From Sphingosinicella sp. CPCC 101087 (GTDB lineage Bacteria > Pseudomonadota > Alphaproteobacteria > Sphingomonadales > Sphingomonadaceae), in NCBI RefSeq assembly GCF_004151485.1, contig NZ_SBFF01000008.1, forward strand, positions 229,298 to 293,297: a stretch of 64,000 nucleotides of DNA, given 5' to 3'. Made by a program: the position numbers and the translations under genes. The notes under the pieces are model-generated. The model was not told the DNA's origin and did not search any database. It saw only the letters and a program-made list of their open reading frames with translations. Shown here one piece after another: positions 35,117-43,546 of the stretch (its first letter is position 1; every line of letters begins with the position of its first letter).

Positions 35117-35533
35117 GAGGCGGCTGGACGGGGTTTAGGCCCGGGACGCGGGCGCTTCAGGGTCGCCGCTGCGGCAAAAGAGCCCGGTGCCGGTACGGTC
35201 GCTCGCGGTCCGGCCGAATCCGATGGCGAAGGTCGCGGGCAGATGCGCACGATTGCGACGCCTGGTTCGCCGAACCGTGCCAGGAGATCCCATCGTCCGT
35301 CCCGAATGGGAAAAGTCGGATAGCACCGAAGCCCGAAGGCCCGGTTGCATGGAACGTGAGAGCCGCCGCGGCGTCAGGGCCTGGTGGTCGGAAATGAAGC
35401 CGACCTTGGAGAGGAAAGCCGAATGCGAGTTGGACTCTGACGATTGATATCCTTGCCGGCTTCTGGGCGTCGCGGCATCGACCAGCGCCTGGATCGCTAG
35501 TGCGGTAGTCGGATCGACTATATATTTCCCTCC
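35117..35533. other. Intergenic region between marR-type and acetyltransferase genes
   Basis: About 420 bases without a gene I can support. Open frames on both strands (for example 35187-35447 plus) have no recognisable domain. TATATATT at about 35519 lies just before the acetyltransferase start and may be its -10 region. No integron attC site, transposase or IS terminal repeat was seen. Confidence 0.4.
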
Positions 35534-35998
35534 ATGGCCCTCCCTTCCCCCTTCACCATCCACCGGCTCGCCGCCGACGACGTGGCGATCCTGCACGGCA
35601 TGCTCACCCTCTTCGGCAAGGCCTTCGACGATGTCGAGACCTATGACGGAGCGCGGCCCGAAGCGGACTATCTGCGGCGCCTGCTGGGATCCGACACGTT
35701 CGTCGCCCTGGCGGCGCTGAAGGACGGCGCCGTCGTCGGCGGCCTGGCCGCCTACGAGCTGTGCAAGTTCGAACAGTCGCGCAGCGAGTTCTACATCTAC
35801 GATCTGGCGGTCGATGAGGCGCACCGCCGCGAAGGGATAGCCACGGCGCTGATCGAGACGCTGCGGCCGATCGCCGCCGCCCGCGGCGCTTATGTTATCT
35901 TCGTTCAAGCCGACCTCGGCGACGACCCCGCCATCGCCCTCTATTCCAAGCTCGGGACTCGCGAAGACGTTCTGCACTTCGACATTCCGGTAAGCTGA
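35534..35998 (+). CDS. AAC(3)-I-like aminoglycoside 3-N-acetyltransferase (GNAT)
   Basis: A 154-residue GNAT enzyme very like the AAC(3)-I family as I remember it. Shared blocks include [65 protein letters not shown] (acetyl-CoA loop), [27 protein letters not shown] and HFDI. Family members acetylate the 3-amino group of gentamicin, fortimicin and related drugs. The gene is chromosomal in appearance, with base composition like its neighbours, and lies just upstream of an RND efflux operon. Intrinsic resistance is possible but unproved. Confidence 0.8.
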   Translation: MALPSPFTIHRLAADDVAILHGMLTLFGKAFDDVETYDGARPEADYLRRLLGSDTFVALAALKDGAVVGGLAAYELCKFEQSRSEFYIYDLAVDEAHRREGIATALIETLRPIAAARGAYVIFVQADLGDDPAIALYSKLGTREDVLHFDIPVS

Positions 35999-36116
35999 AG
36001 TTGCCGCCGGATCGCGGCAGACAAAGCTAGAGTTTCACGCGCGGAACAATCTTCGCCGGCGGGATTTCGACATGTCGGAGTCAACTTCCTCCGAGCGGGG
36101 ACTTCAGCAGCCGACA

Positions 36117-37553
36117 ATGCGCCTCGTCCTGCTCTTGCTTATCGCGTTCGTTTCGCTCGCGGGCTGCGCCACCGGCCGCGAACCGCGTGCCCCCCAGGTG
36201 TCGCTGCCGGACGCCTTCCGGAGCGACGGCTCGACAAGCTCTAGAGCCGCGCTCGACCGTTGGTGGCGCCTCTATTCCGATCCGCAACTCGCCGAGCTGG
36301 TCGAGCGCGGGCTCGCCGGAAGCTTCGACACGCGCGCGGCGCTGGCCCGTCTCGAAGAGGCCCGGGCATTGCGGGCAGCAACGCTCGCCCAGCTCGGTCC
36401 CCAAGGCGGAATCGAGGGCTCCGGCGAGGTCCGGCATACGGAGGATCTCGGGGGCACGCCGAGCGTGGACATCCCCGGAGTTCCGCCCGGCTTCACCCTG
36501 ACGCCCGGCGGTACCAGCGGTACCGCCAATCTCGGCTTCAACGTCAGCTGGGAACTCGACCTGTTCGGCCGCAACGCGGCGACCCGGCGCGCCGCCGATG
36601 CCGAGCTGGCGGCCACCGCGTTCAACGTCGAAGCCACGCGCGCGGCCGTCGCAGCCGAGATTGCCGACAGCTTGTTCCAGGCGCGGGCGCTCGCCCTGCA
36701 GCTCGAGGACGCGCGGCAGACGCTGCGAATCCAGCAGGAGCTGTCGCGGATCAGCCGAGTTCGCGCCCAACGCGGACTCGGTGCCGACTCGGACACGGCA
36801 CGCGTGGAGTCCGAACTGTCCCAAGCCGAAGCGCAGGCTCAAGACCTGGAAGGGCAACTCGACACCCTGCGCCGATCGATCCTGCTCCTGGTCGGCACGG
36901 GGACGGCCAATCTCGCCACGCTCGAAGTCACGCCGGAACTGGGACCGGTACCGTCCCCGCCCGCCTTGATACCGGGGGAATTGCTGGTCAGGCGGCCCGA
37001 CGTGCGCGAGGCAGAGGCGCGACTCGAAGCGGCCGCCGGAAACCTGACGCTCGCCGAACTGGAGCTTTTCCCGCGGATCAGCCTCGCACCCGGGGCGGGC
37101 CTATCGCTGCAGCGCGGAACCTTCGAAAGTACGACGGCCTTCTGGGCATTCGGCGTCGGGTTCACCTTGCCGGTGCTGGACCGGCCTCGCCTGCTCGCCC
37201 AGATAAGGGCGGAAGGTGCGCGCGCCGAGCAGGCCGTGCTTGGCTACGAGCAAGCAGTACAGACCGCTTACGCAGAAGCGGACCAGGCGCTCACGCAGCT
37301 CGAGGCCGACCGGCGTCGCATGGCGCTTCTCGCAGCCGGAGAACGGCAGGCGCGCATTGCCTATGACGCCGCGCTCCGGCGCTACCGTCTCGGACTGGAC
37401 GACCTGGCGGCCGCGCTCGACGCGGAGCGCGCCTGGCGAGCGGCACGGACCGCCGCGGCGGCGGCACATGCCCAGGCGCTGCGGCGTTCGGTTCAGGTCT
37501 TTCGCGCCTTCGGCGGCGGCTGGGCGCCGGAGACAATGGGAGGCCAGGCCTGA
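36117..37553 (+). CDS. Outer membrane lipoprotein of RND efflux system (NodT family)
   Basis: A 478-residue TolC/OprM-like channel subunit. It begins with the lipoprotein signal MRLVLLLLIAFVSLAGC. The body has two TolC repeats, with WWRLYSDPQLAELVERGL, LGFNVSWELDLFGRNAATRRAADAELAATAF, and LVRRPDVREAEARLEAAAGNLTLAELELFPRISL. An ATG at 36072 would add 15 residues before the signal; I favour 36117 because lipoprotein signals begin close to the hydrophobic core. The stop overlaps the start of the adaptor gene. It is the first gene of the tripartite operon. Confidence 0.9.
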   Translation: MRLVLLLLIAFVSLAGCATGREPRAPQVSLPDAFRSDGSTSSRAALDRWWRLYSDPQLAELVERGLAGSFDTRAALARLEEARALRAATLAQLGPQGGIEGSGEVRHTEDLGGTPSVDIPGVPPGFTLTPGGTSGTANLGFNVSWELDLFGRNAATRRAADAELAATAFNVEATRAAVAAEIADSLFQARALALQLEDARQTLRIQQELSRISRVRAQRGLGADSDTARVESELSQAEAQAQDLEGQLDTLRRSILLLVGTGTANLATLEVTPELGPVPSPPALIPGELLVRRPDVREAEARLEAAAGNLTLAELELFPRISLAPGAGLSLQRGTFESTTAFWAFGVGFTLPVLDRPRLLAQIRAEGARAEQAVLGYEQAVQTAYAEADQALTQLEADRRRMALLAAGERQARIAYDAALRRYRLGLDDLAAALDAERAWRAARTAAAAAHAQALRRSVQVFRAFGGGWAPETMGGQA

Positions 37554-38680
37554 TGCGCAGGCTAGGACGCCCGGCAATGCTCCTGGCGGCGGCTTGCGCT
37601 CTTGCCGCCTGCGGGGGACAGGCGAGCGAGGAGCCGGAGACGAAGGCGGGGCCCCGGACCGTCACCGTGGCTCGCGTCGAGCTCCGACCGCTAGTCGGCG
37701 GCGTGACCGGCTCGGGTATGCTGGCAGCTCGCGAGGAAGCGGCCGTCGGCTCGGAAATCGGCGGATTCCGGGTGGCCGACGTGCTCGCCGAGGAGGGCGA
37801 TTCTGTTCGAGCTGGCCAGACCCTGGTGCGGATCGACCCAACCCTGCTTCGGGCCCAGATCACCCAGCTTTCCGCCAACCTTGCCCAGCAGCGGACCCAG
37901 GCCGCGCAGGCCGAGCGGGAGGCGAACAGGGTCGCAGGACTCGACGGCGAAGGCATACTCTCCCAGGAGGCGATCGAGCAACGGCGCGCCGCTGCGCAGT
38001 CTGCCCGCGCGGCGGTACGCGCGGCCGAGGGCCAGCTCCAGGAACTGACGACGCGGCTCGCCCGCCTCACAATCGTCGCGCCGGTATCGGGCCGCGTGCT
38101 GGAGCGCACCGTTCGACCCGGCGACATAGCCACGGGCGGCGGCGAACCGATGTTCAGAATCGCACGGGGCGGGCAGATCGAGCTGCTCGCGGAAATTCCG
38201 GAGGCCGAGCTGGCGACAATCCGTCCCGGACAGCCCGTCGAGGTTCGGTTGCCTTCGGGCGAGACGATCACCGGATCGGTGCGGCTGGTGGAACCCGAGG
38301 TGAACGAGCAGACCCGGCTAGGTGTCGTTCGCGTCGCCCTGCCGAACCGGGACGACCTGCGTGTCGGCGGCTTCGCCACGGCCAGCTTCACCGCTGCGGG
38401 CGCCACCGTGCCGGCCGTCCCCGAGGATGCGCTCCGCTACGATGCCGAAGGCGTTCACGTCATCACCGTGGACCGGGAATCGCGCGCCCGGCGCGCCCCG
38501 GTCCGCACCGGCCGGCGCGCAGCCGGCTGGGTGGAGCTGGTTGAAGGGCCGCCGGTCGGGACGCCCGTCCTCCGCGGCGGCGGCGCCTTCGTGCTGGAGG
38601 GCGAGCAGGTCAGGCCTGCTCGACCCGCCGCAGGCGCTCGGCCGAAAGCAGCACCCGCGCAACAGGCTCCGCGGCCATGA
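37553..38680 (+). CDS. RND efflux periplasmic adaptor (membrane fusion protein)
   Basis: A 375-residue membrane fusion lipoprotein (MRRLGRPAMLLAAACALAAC). It has a lipoyl-like half motif (AAVGSEIGGFRVADVLAEEGDSVRAGQTLVRID), an alpha-hairpin (about 95-165), the second lipoyl half (TIVAPVSGRVLERTVRPGDIA) and a beta-barrel region. It links the inner-membrane pump to the outer-membrane channel. Its ATG overlaps the channel gene's stop and its 3' end overlaps the pump gene, so the three are translationally coupled. Confidence 0.9.
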   Translation: MRRLGRPAMLLAAACALAACGGQASEEPETKAGPRTVTVARVELRPLVGGVTGSGMLAAREEAAVGSEIGGFRVADVLAEEGDSVRAGQTLVRIDPTLLRAQITQLSANLAQQRTQAAQAEREANRVAGLDGEGILSQEAIEQRRAAAQSARAAVRAAEGQLQELTTRLARLTIVAPVSGRVLERTVRPGDIATGGGEPMFRIARGGQIELLAEIPEAELATIRPGQPVEVRLPSGETITGSVRLVEPEVNEQTRLGVVRVALPNRDDLRVGGFATASFTAAGATVPAVPEDALRYDAEGVHVITVDRESRARRAPVRTGRRAAGWVELVEGPPVGTPVLRGGGAFVLEGEQVRPARPAAGARPKAAPAQQAPRP

Positions 38681-41600
38681 AGCGCCCAGGCATCTCCTCC
38701 TGGGCGATCCGCAACCCTATCCCGGTCGTCGTCCTGTTCCTTACCCTGACCATCGCCGGGATCGCCTCCTACATCATGCTCCCGGTCAAGCAGTTCCCCG
38801 ACATCTCCTTCCCCGTCGTGCAGGTGAGCGTGGCCCAGGAAGGGGCCGCCCCGGTGGAACTCGAGACGCAGGTCACGCGGCTCGTCGAGGACGCGGTCAC
38901 CGGTGTGTCGGGCGTACAGAACGTCACGTCGACGATCACCCAAGGAAGCTCGACGACCATGGTCGAGTTCGAAGTGGGAGACGATCCGCAGCGCGCCACC
39001 GACGACGTCGAGGCGGCGATCGACGCAATCCGCAACGAGCTCCCGCCGGAAATCGAACCGCCGCTGGTCCAACGTCTCGACATCGATCAGGCGCCGATCC
39101 TCACTTATGCCGTCGCCGCGCAGGAGATGAGCGAGACGGAGCTGTCCTGGTTCGTCGACAATCGGATCGCACGCGAGCTGATGGCGCGCCCGGGTGTGGC
39201 GCGGGTCGCCCGTGTCGGCGGCGTCGATCGGGAAATCAACGTGGTGCTGGATACCGATCGCATGGCTGCCTTCGGCGTGACTGCTCCGCAGATCAACGAC
39301 GCGCTTCGCGCTTTCCTGATCGATACCGGCGGCGGCCGAACCCAGGTCGGCCAGCGTGAACAGACCGTCCGCGTGCTGGGCGCGGCGGAGTCGATCGAAC
39401 AACTCCGCGCGGTGGAGGTTCCAGCCGCCGGGCGCGTCGTCAGGCTCGGCGACATCGCATCGATCGGCGCCGGGGCCGGCGAGGCGCAGGGTTTCGCCCG
39501 GTTGAACGGGCGACCCGTGGTCGCCTTCCAGGTGATGAAGACGGCGGCGGCGAGCGACGTTTCGGTCGAGGAGGAGGTCGAGACCTCTCTTCAAGCGCTG
39601 TCCGCGGCCAATTCCGGCATCGACATCGAGCTGGTCGTTTCGACGGTCGAGGCGACCAGGGAAAGCTTCACCGCCACGGTTCACGTGCTGCTCGAGGGCA
39701 TGGGCCTGGCCGCCCTGATCGTGTTCCTGTTCCTGCGCGAGTGGCGCTCCACGGTAATCGCGGCGACCGCCATGCCATTGTCCCTGATCCCCACCTTCTT
39801 CGCGATGGTGCTGCTGGGCTTCTCGCTCAACACGGTCACCCTACTTTCGCTGACGCTGGTGATCGGCATCCTCGTGGACGATGCGATCGTCGAGATCGAA
39901 AACATCCAAAAAAGGATCGAGCGCGGGCAGACCCCGTACCAGGCGGCGCTCGAAGGGGCCGACGCCATCGGACTCGCCGTCATCGCCACGACCATGGCCA
40001 TCGTCGTGGTGTTCACGCCGGTCTCCTTCCTCGGCGGAATGGTGGGGCAGTTCTTCCAGGAGTTCGGATTGACCGTCGCCGCGGCCGTCTTGTTCTCGCT
40101 GGTCGTGGCCCGACTGCTCACGCCGGTCCTCGCCGCCTATTTCCTGAGGCCGGCGCGGCACGCCGAAGCATCCCACGGACTTCCGCGCTTCTATCGCCAG
40201 ATCCTCGACTTCGCGCTCAACCACCACCGCCTGTCGATCCTGTTCGGCGGCCTTTTCCTGATCGTCTCACTCGGAATCGCGGCCCTCATTCCGGTCGGCT
40301 TCATGCCGCCGTCGGATCCCGGCTATGCCTATGTCGAGGCGCAGGCTGCACCGGGCTCGACCGACCGGGACATGGAACGGATCGTCCAACAAACCACCGA
40401 CCTGCTGCGCGAGCATCCGGCGGTCGATCGGGTTTTCGCCCAGACCGGCAGCGGATCCACGCCGTTCGGCGGATCGGCCGACTTGCGCCGCGCCACCTTC
40501 ACGGTGCTCCTGAAGGAAGACCGGAACATCACCACCGACGAATTCGAAGGCGAGATCCGCCCGCTGCTGCGCAGGATACCGGATGCGCGCGCGGTGACGC
40601 AGGGGAATTGGGGAGCGCCCGACTTCGAGATCGTCCTTTCGGGCGAAAATGGCCCGGCCCTGCAGCGGACCTCCGAACAGCTGCAGCGCGAGATGGCGAC
40701 ATTGGACATCATTGCCGATCCGCGTCTGGCCACGCCGCCCCCTGGGCCCGAGCTCGTCATTCGGCCGCGTATGGACGAAGCGGCCCGGCTCGGCGTCAGC
40801 GCAGGCACGATCGCGACGGTCGCGCGGGTGGCGACGATCGGCGACATAGATGCCAACGTGGCGATGTTCACAGAAGGCGAAAGGCGGATACCCATCCGCG
40901 TCCGCATTCCCACCGAATCGACCGAGCAGATCGGCGCGATTCAGGCGCTGCAGGTGCCGACCGCGGCCGGTGGGACGACTACTCTGGGCGCCGTGGCCGA
41001 CATCAGCTTCCAGTCCGGTCCGGGGCGGATCGAGCGCTATAATCGCGAGCGCCGCGCCGCGGTGCAGGCGGACCTTCAGCCCGGCGTAACGCTTGGCCAG
41101 GCGACGACCGCGGTAAATGCTCTACCGGTGCTCCAGAACCTGCCCGCAGGCGTGCGCATGACGCCGACCGGCGATATCGAGCAAATGGTGGAGCTGTTCG
41201 TCGGGTTCGCGGTCGCCATGGCTGCCGGCGTGTTCATGATCTTCGCCGTTATGGTGCTGCTGTTCAGAAGCTTCATGAAGCCGGTCATCATTCTCTCCGC
41301 ACTGCCGCTGTCGATCGGCGGTGCCTTTCTGGGCCTGCTGCTTTTCGGGCTCGACACGACACTTCCTGTGCTCATCGGGCTGCTGATGCTGATGGGGCTC
41401 GCGGCCAAGAATTCGATCCTGCTCGTCGAGTTCGCCATCGAGCGGGAGCGCGAAGGCGCCTCTCAGCGCGCGGCGGTGCTGCACGCCTGCCGCGAACGTG
41501 CGCGGCCGATCGTCATGACCACTTTCGCCATGGCCGCCGGCATGGTCCCGACTGCGCTCGGAATCGGCGAAGGCGCGGAGTTCCGCCAGCCGATGGCGGT

Positions 41601-41772
41601 GGCGGTGATCGGCGGCCTGATGAGCTCGACCGCCTTGTCGCTGGTGCTGGTACCGGTCGTGTACGAGGTGGTCGACCGGATCGAGAAGAAGATCGCGCCG
41701 CGCCTTCGCCGGCTCACCACGGCCCCGGCGCGTCCGGAGGGGGAGACGCCGACGGGTGCGCCGTCTGCCTGA
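38677..41772 (+). CDS. RND-family efflux permease (HAE-1-like)
   Basis: A 1031-residue inner-membrane proton antiporter with the RND layout of TM1, a large periplasmic loop, TM2-7, a second loop and TM8-12. The start is SSWAIRNPIPVVVLFLTLTIAG, followed by LPVKQFPDISFP. The proton-relay pair is DD in LVIGILVDDAIVEIENI (TM4), and the TM10 lysine is in LMGLAAKNSILLVEFA. Length and motifs fit drug or solvent exporters of the MexF/AcrB kind. No local repressor gene is adjacent, apart from the marR-type gene 3.6 kb upstream. Confidence 0.93.
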   Translation: MKRPGISSWAIRNPIPVVVLFLTLTIAGIASYIMLPVKQFPDISFPVVQVSVAQEGAAPVELETQVTRLVEDAVTGVSGVQNVTSTITQGSSTTMVEFEVGDDPQRATDDVEAAIDAIRNELPPEIEPPLVQRLDIDQAPILTYAVAAQEMSETELSWFVDNRIARELMARPGVARVARVGGVDREINVVLDTDRMAAFGVTAPQINDALRAFLIDTGGGRTQVGQREQTVRVLGAAESIEQLRAVEVPAAGRVVRLGDIASIGAGAGEAQGFARLNGRPVVAFQVMKTAAASDVSVEEEVETSLQALSAANSGIDIELVVSTVEATRESFTATVHVLLEGMGLAALIVFLFLREWRSTVIAATAMPLSLIPTFFAMVLLGFSLNTVTLLSLTLVIGILVDDAIVEIENIQKRIERGQTPYQAALEGADAIGLAVIATTMAIVVVFTPVSFLGGMVGQFFQEFGLTVAAAVLFSLVVARLLTPVLAAYFLRPARHAEASHGLPRFYRQILDFALNHHRLSILFGGLFLIVSLGIAALIPVGFMPPSDPGYAYVEAQAAPGSTDRDMERIVQQTTDLLREHPAVDRVFAQTGSGSTPFGGSADLRRATFTVLLKEDRNITTDEFEGEIRPLLRRIPDARAVTQGNWGAPDFEIVLSGENGPALQRTSEQLQREMATLDIIADPRLATPPPGPELVIRPRMDEAARLGVSAGTIATVARVATIGDIDANVAMFTEGERRIPIRVRIPTESTEQIGAIQALQVPTAAGGTTTLGAVADISFQSGPGRIERYNRERRAAVQADLQPGVTLGQATTAVNALPVLQNLPAGVRMTPTGDIEQMVELFVGFAVAMAAGVFMIFAVMVLLFRSFMKPVIILSALPLSIGGAFLGLLLFGLDTTLPVLIGLLMLMGLAAKNSILLVEFAIEREREGASQRAAVLHACRERARPIVMTTFAMAAGMVPTALGIGEGAEFRQPMAVAVIGGLMSSTALSLVLVPVVYEVVDRIEKKIAPRLRRLTTAPARPEGETPTGAPSA

Positions 41773-41839
41773 GCGAAGCAGCGAGACACTCGCCAGCGTA
41801 CCTCCACCCTTTCGACGTCGTCGGGCGCAGCCACGAAAC

Positions 41840-42871
41840 CTAGGCGAAATCCGGCTCCACCGAGCGAGGGCGTTCCAGCCAATCCGGAACGGGCAGGCCT
41901 TTCGACCGAAGGAATTCGGGATTGAACAGGCGCGACTGATAGCGGGTACCATGATCGGCCAGGATGGTGACGATGGTGTGCCCAGGGCCGAGTTTCTTCG
42001 CCAGCCGAATAGCGCCCGCGACGTTGATCCCGCTCGACAGGCCGACGCACAGCCCCTCATGCTCGAGCAGGTCGAAGACGATCCCGACCCCTTCCTCGTC
42101 GGGGATCCGGAAGGCGTGGTCCACCTGCAATCCTTCCAAATTGGCCGTGATCCGGCCCTGCCCGATCCCTTCGGACACCGAGCCGCCCTCGCTCTTGAGT
42201 TCCCCGGAAGTGTAGTAGCTGTAGAGGGCAGCGCCGAACGGGTCGGCGAGGCCGATGGCGATGTCGCGCTTGCGCTCGCGCAGGGCGGCGGCGACGCCGG
42301 CCAGCGTGCCGCCCGTTCCCACGGCGCAGATGAAGCCGTCCACGCGGCCGCCCGTCTGCTCCCAGATTTCGGGCCCGGTCGTCCGGACGTGCGCTTCACG
42401 GTTCGCGACATTGTCGAACTGGTTTGCCCAGATCGCGCCGTTAGGATCCGTCTCCGCGAGGCGCTCGGCCATTCGGCCGGAGACTTTTACATAATTGTTC
42501 GGGTTGGCGTAGGGCACGGCCGGCACCTCGACCAGCTCCGCGCCGAGCAGGCGCAGAATGTCCTTCTTTTCCTGGCTCTGCGTCTCGGGAATGACGATGA
42601 CGGTGCGCAGGCCGAGCGCATTGGCGACGACCGTCAGGCCAATGCCGGTATTGCCGGCGGTGCCGTCGACGACGATCCCGCCCGGCTGCAGAGCGCCGCG
42701 ATCGAGAGCGTCGCGAACGATGAAGAGGGCGGCGCGATCCTTGACCGACTGGCCCGGGTTCATGAACTCGGCCTTGGCCAGGATGTCGCAGCCTGTCTGG
42801 GCGGAGGCCCGCGCGAGGCGGATCAAGGGCGTGCGGCCGATCGCCGCCGTGACGTCTTCGCTTATGCTCAT
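41840..42871 (-). CDS. Cysteine synthase-like PLP-dependent enzyme
   Basis: A 343-residue fold-type II PLP enzyme. The PLP lysine is in NPGQSVKDRAA, the phosphate/substrate loop reads GTAGNTGIGL (TSGNTG in CysK), and the glycine loop is AVGTGGTLAG. The C-terminus has GLSSGINVAGAI. The Ala for Ser in the loop and the long C-terminus are seen in a CysK-like branch of alphaproteobacteria, so O-acetylserine sulfhydrylase or a related beta-synthase activity is likely. The start at 42871 gives family length; longer frames are not homologous. Confidence 0.85.
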   Translation of the reverse strand: MSISEDVTAAIGRTPLIRLARASAQTGCDILAKAEFMNPGQSVKDRAALFIVRDALDRGALQPGGIVVDGTAGNTGIGLTVVANALGLRTVIVIPETQSQEKKDILRLLGAELVEVPAVPYANPNNYVKVSGRMAERLAETDPNGAIWANQFDNVANREAHVRTTGPEIWEQTGGRVDGFICAVGTGGTLAGVAAALRERKRDIAIGLADPFGAALYSYYTSGELKSEGGSVSEGIGQGRITANLEGLQVDHAFRIPDEEGVGIVFDLLEHEGLCVGLSSGINVAGAIRLAKKLGPGHTIVTILADHGTRYQSRLFNPEFLRSKGLPVPDWLERPRSVEPDFA

Positions 42872-42954
42872 GGCCCGCGCGGTATCACAGGGACTGGAAC
42901 CAGGAGCAAGCCTCGGCCGGAACGCGGATGAAACTCTGTGCGGAATAACCGCGA

Positions 42955-43386
42955 TCAAGCTGGGCGGGAGGGGGCCGCCTGGAGGGCACGACCCTGGGCG
43001 AAGTCGATGCCCAAAGAGAGGCTTTCCGCAATGCGCGCGGCCTTCTCCTGCAGGGCGGCGGCGGCAGGCGCCGGCATCAGCTCCTCCGTGGCCTGGCACC
43101 ACAAGGAGAGCCAGCGCTCGAACGAAGCGGACGTGATCGATTCGGAGTGCCTGACATGGGCGGGAAGCGGCCGGCCCTTGTAGCGGCCGCTGGCCAGCAT
43201 CACCGAGGACCAGAAGTCCTGCAGCCGATCGAGATGCTCCGGCCAATCGTCGACAGCCGCGTTGAAGACGGGGCCGATCAGAGGGTCCCGACGGACACGC
43301 CCGTAAAACAGGTCTACGAGCGCACGCAGCCTTTCCTCGTCGATTCCTTCGATGGCCCCGGCATTCAATTCAGTCATGATCGACAT
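42955..43386 (-). CDS. Group III truncated haemoglobin
   Basis: A 143-residue haem protein: ERLRALVDLFYGRVRRDPLIGPVFNAAVDDWPEHLDRLQDFWSSVMLASGRYKGRPLPAHVRH, then SFERWLSLWCQATEEL. The FYGRVRRDPLIGPVF block, WPEHL and the proximal-His region (AHVRH) fit group III truncated haemoglobins. An in-frame ATG at 43377 is an alternative start. The role is probably in oxygen or NO chemistry. It lies 83 bases upstream of the cysteine synthase-like gene on the same strand and may be co-transcribed. Confidence 0.85.
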   Translation of the reverse strand: MSIMTELNAGAIEGIDEERLRALVDLFYGRVRRDPLIGPVFNAAVDDWPEHLDRLQDFWSSVMLASGRYKGRPLPAHVRHSESITSASFERWLSLWCQATEELMPAPAAAALQEKAARIAESLSLGIDFAQGRALQAAPSRPA

Positions 43387-43546
43387 ATGGGGCGGCGCGG
43401 GGCGGAGGTCCATCGCGGCCGCGTCGGCCTGGTCGCCGAGGGGCCTGTCGAAGCGAGGACCGAGCCATGCGACCGCCGTATCGCGGCGCTGGGCGGAGCA
43501 GGTCCGGGCTATCGCCCTCGCCCGCGCCGCGCCGGCGCCGCGCTGG

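Noticed and set aside
35187..35447. An 86-codon frame between marR and the acetyltransferase
   Set aside because: It has no recognisable domain, no good ribosome-binding site and an unlikely composition.
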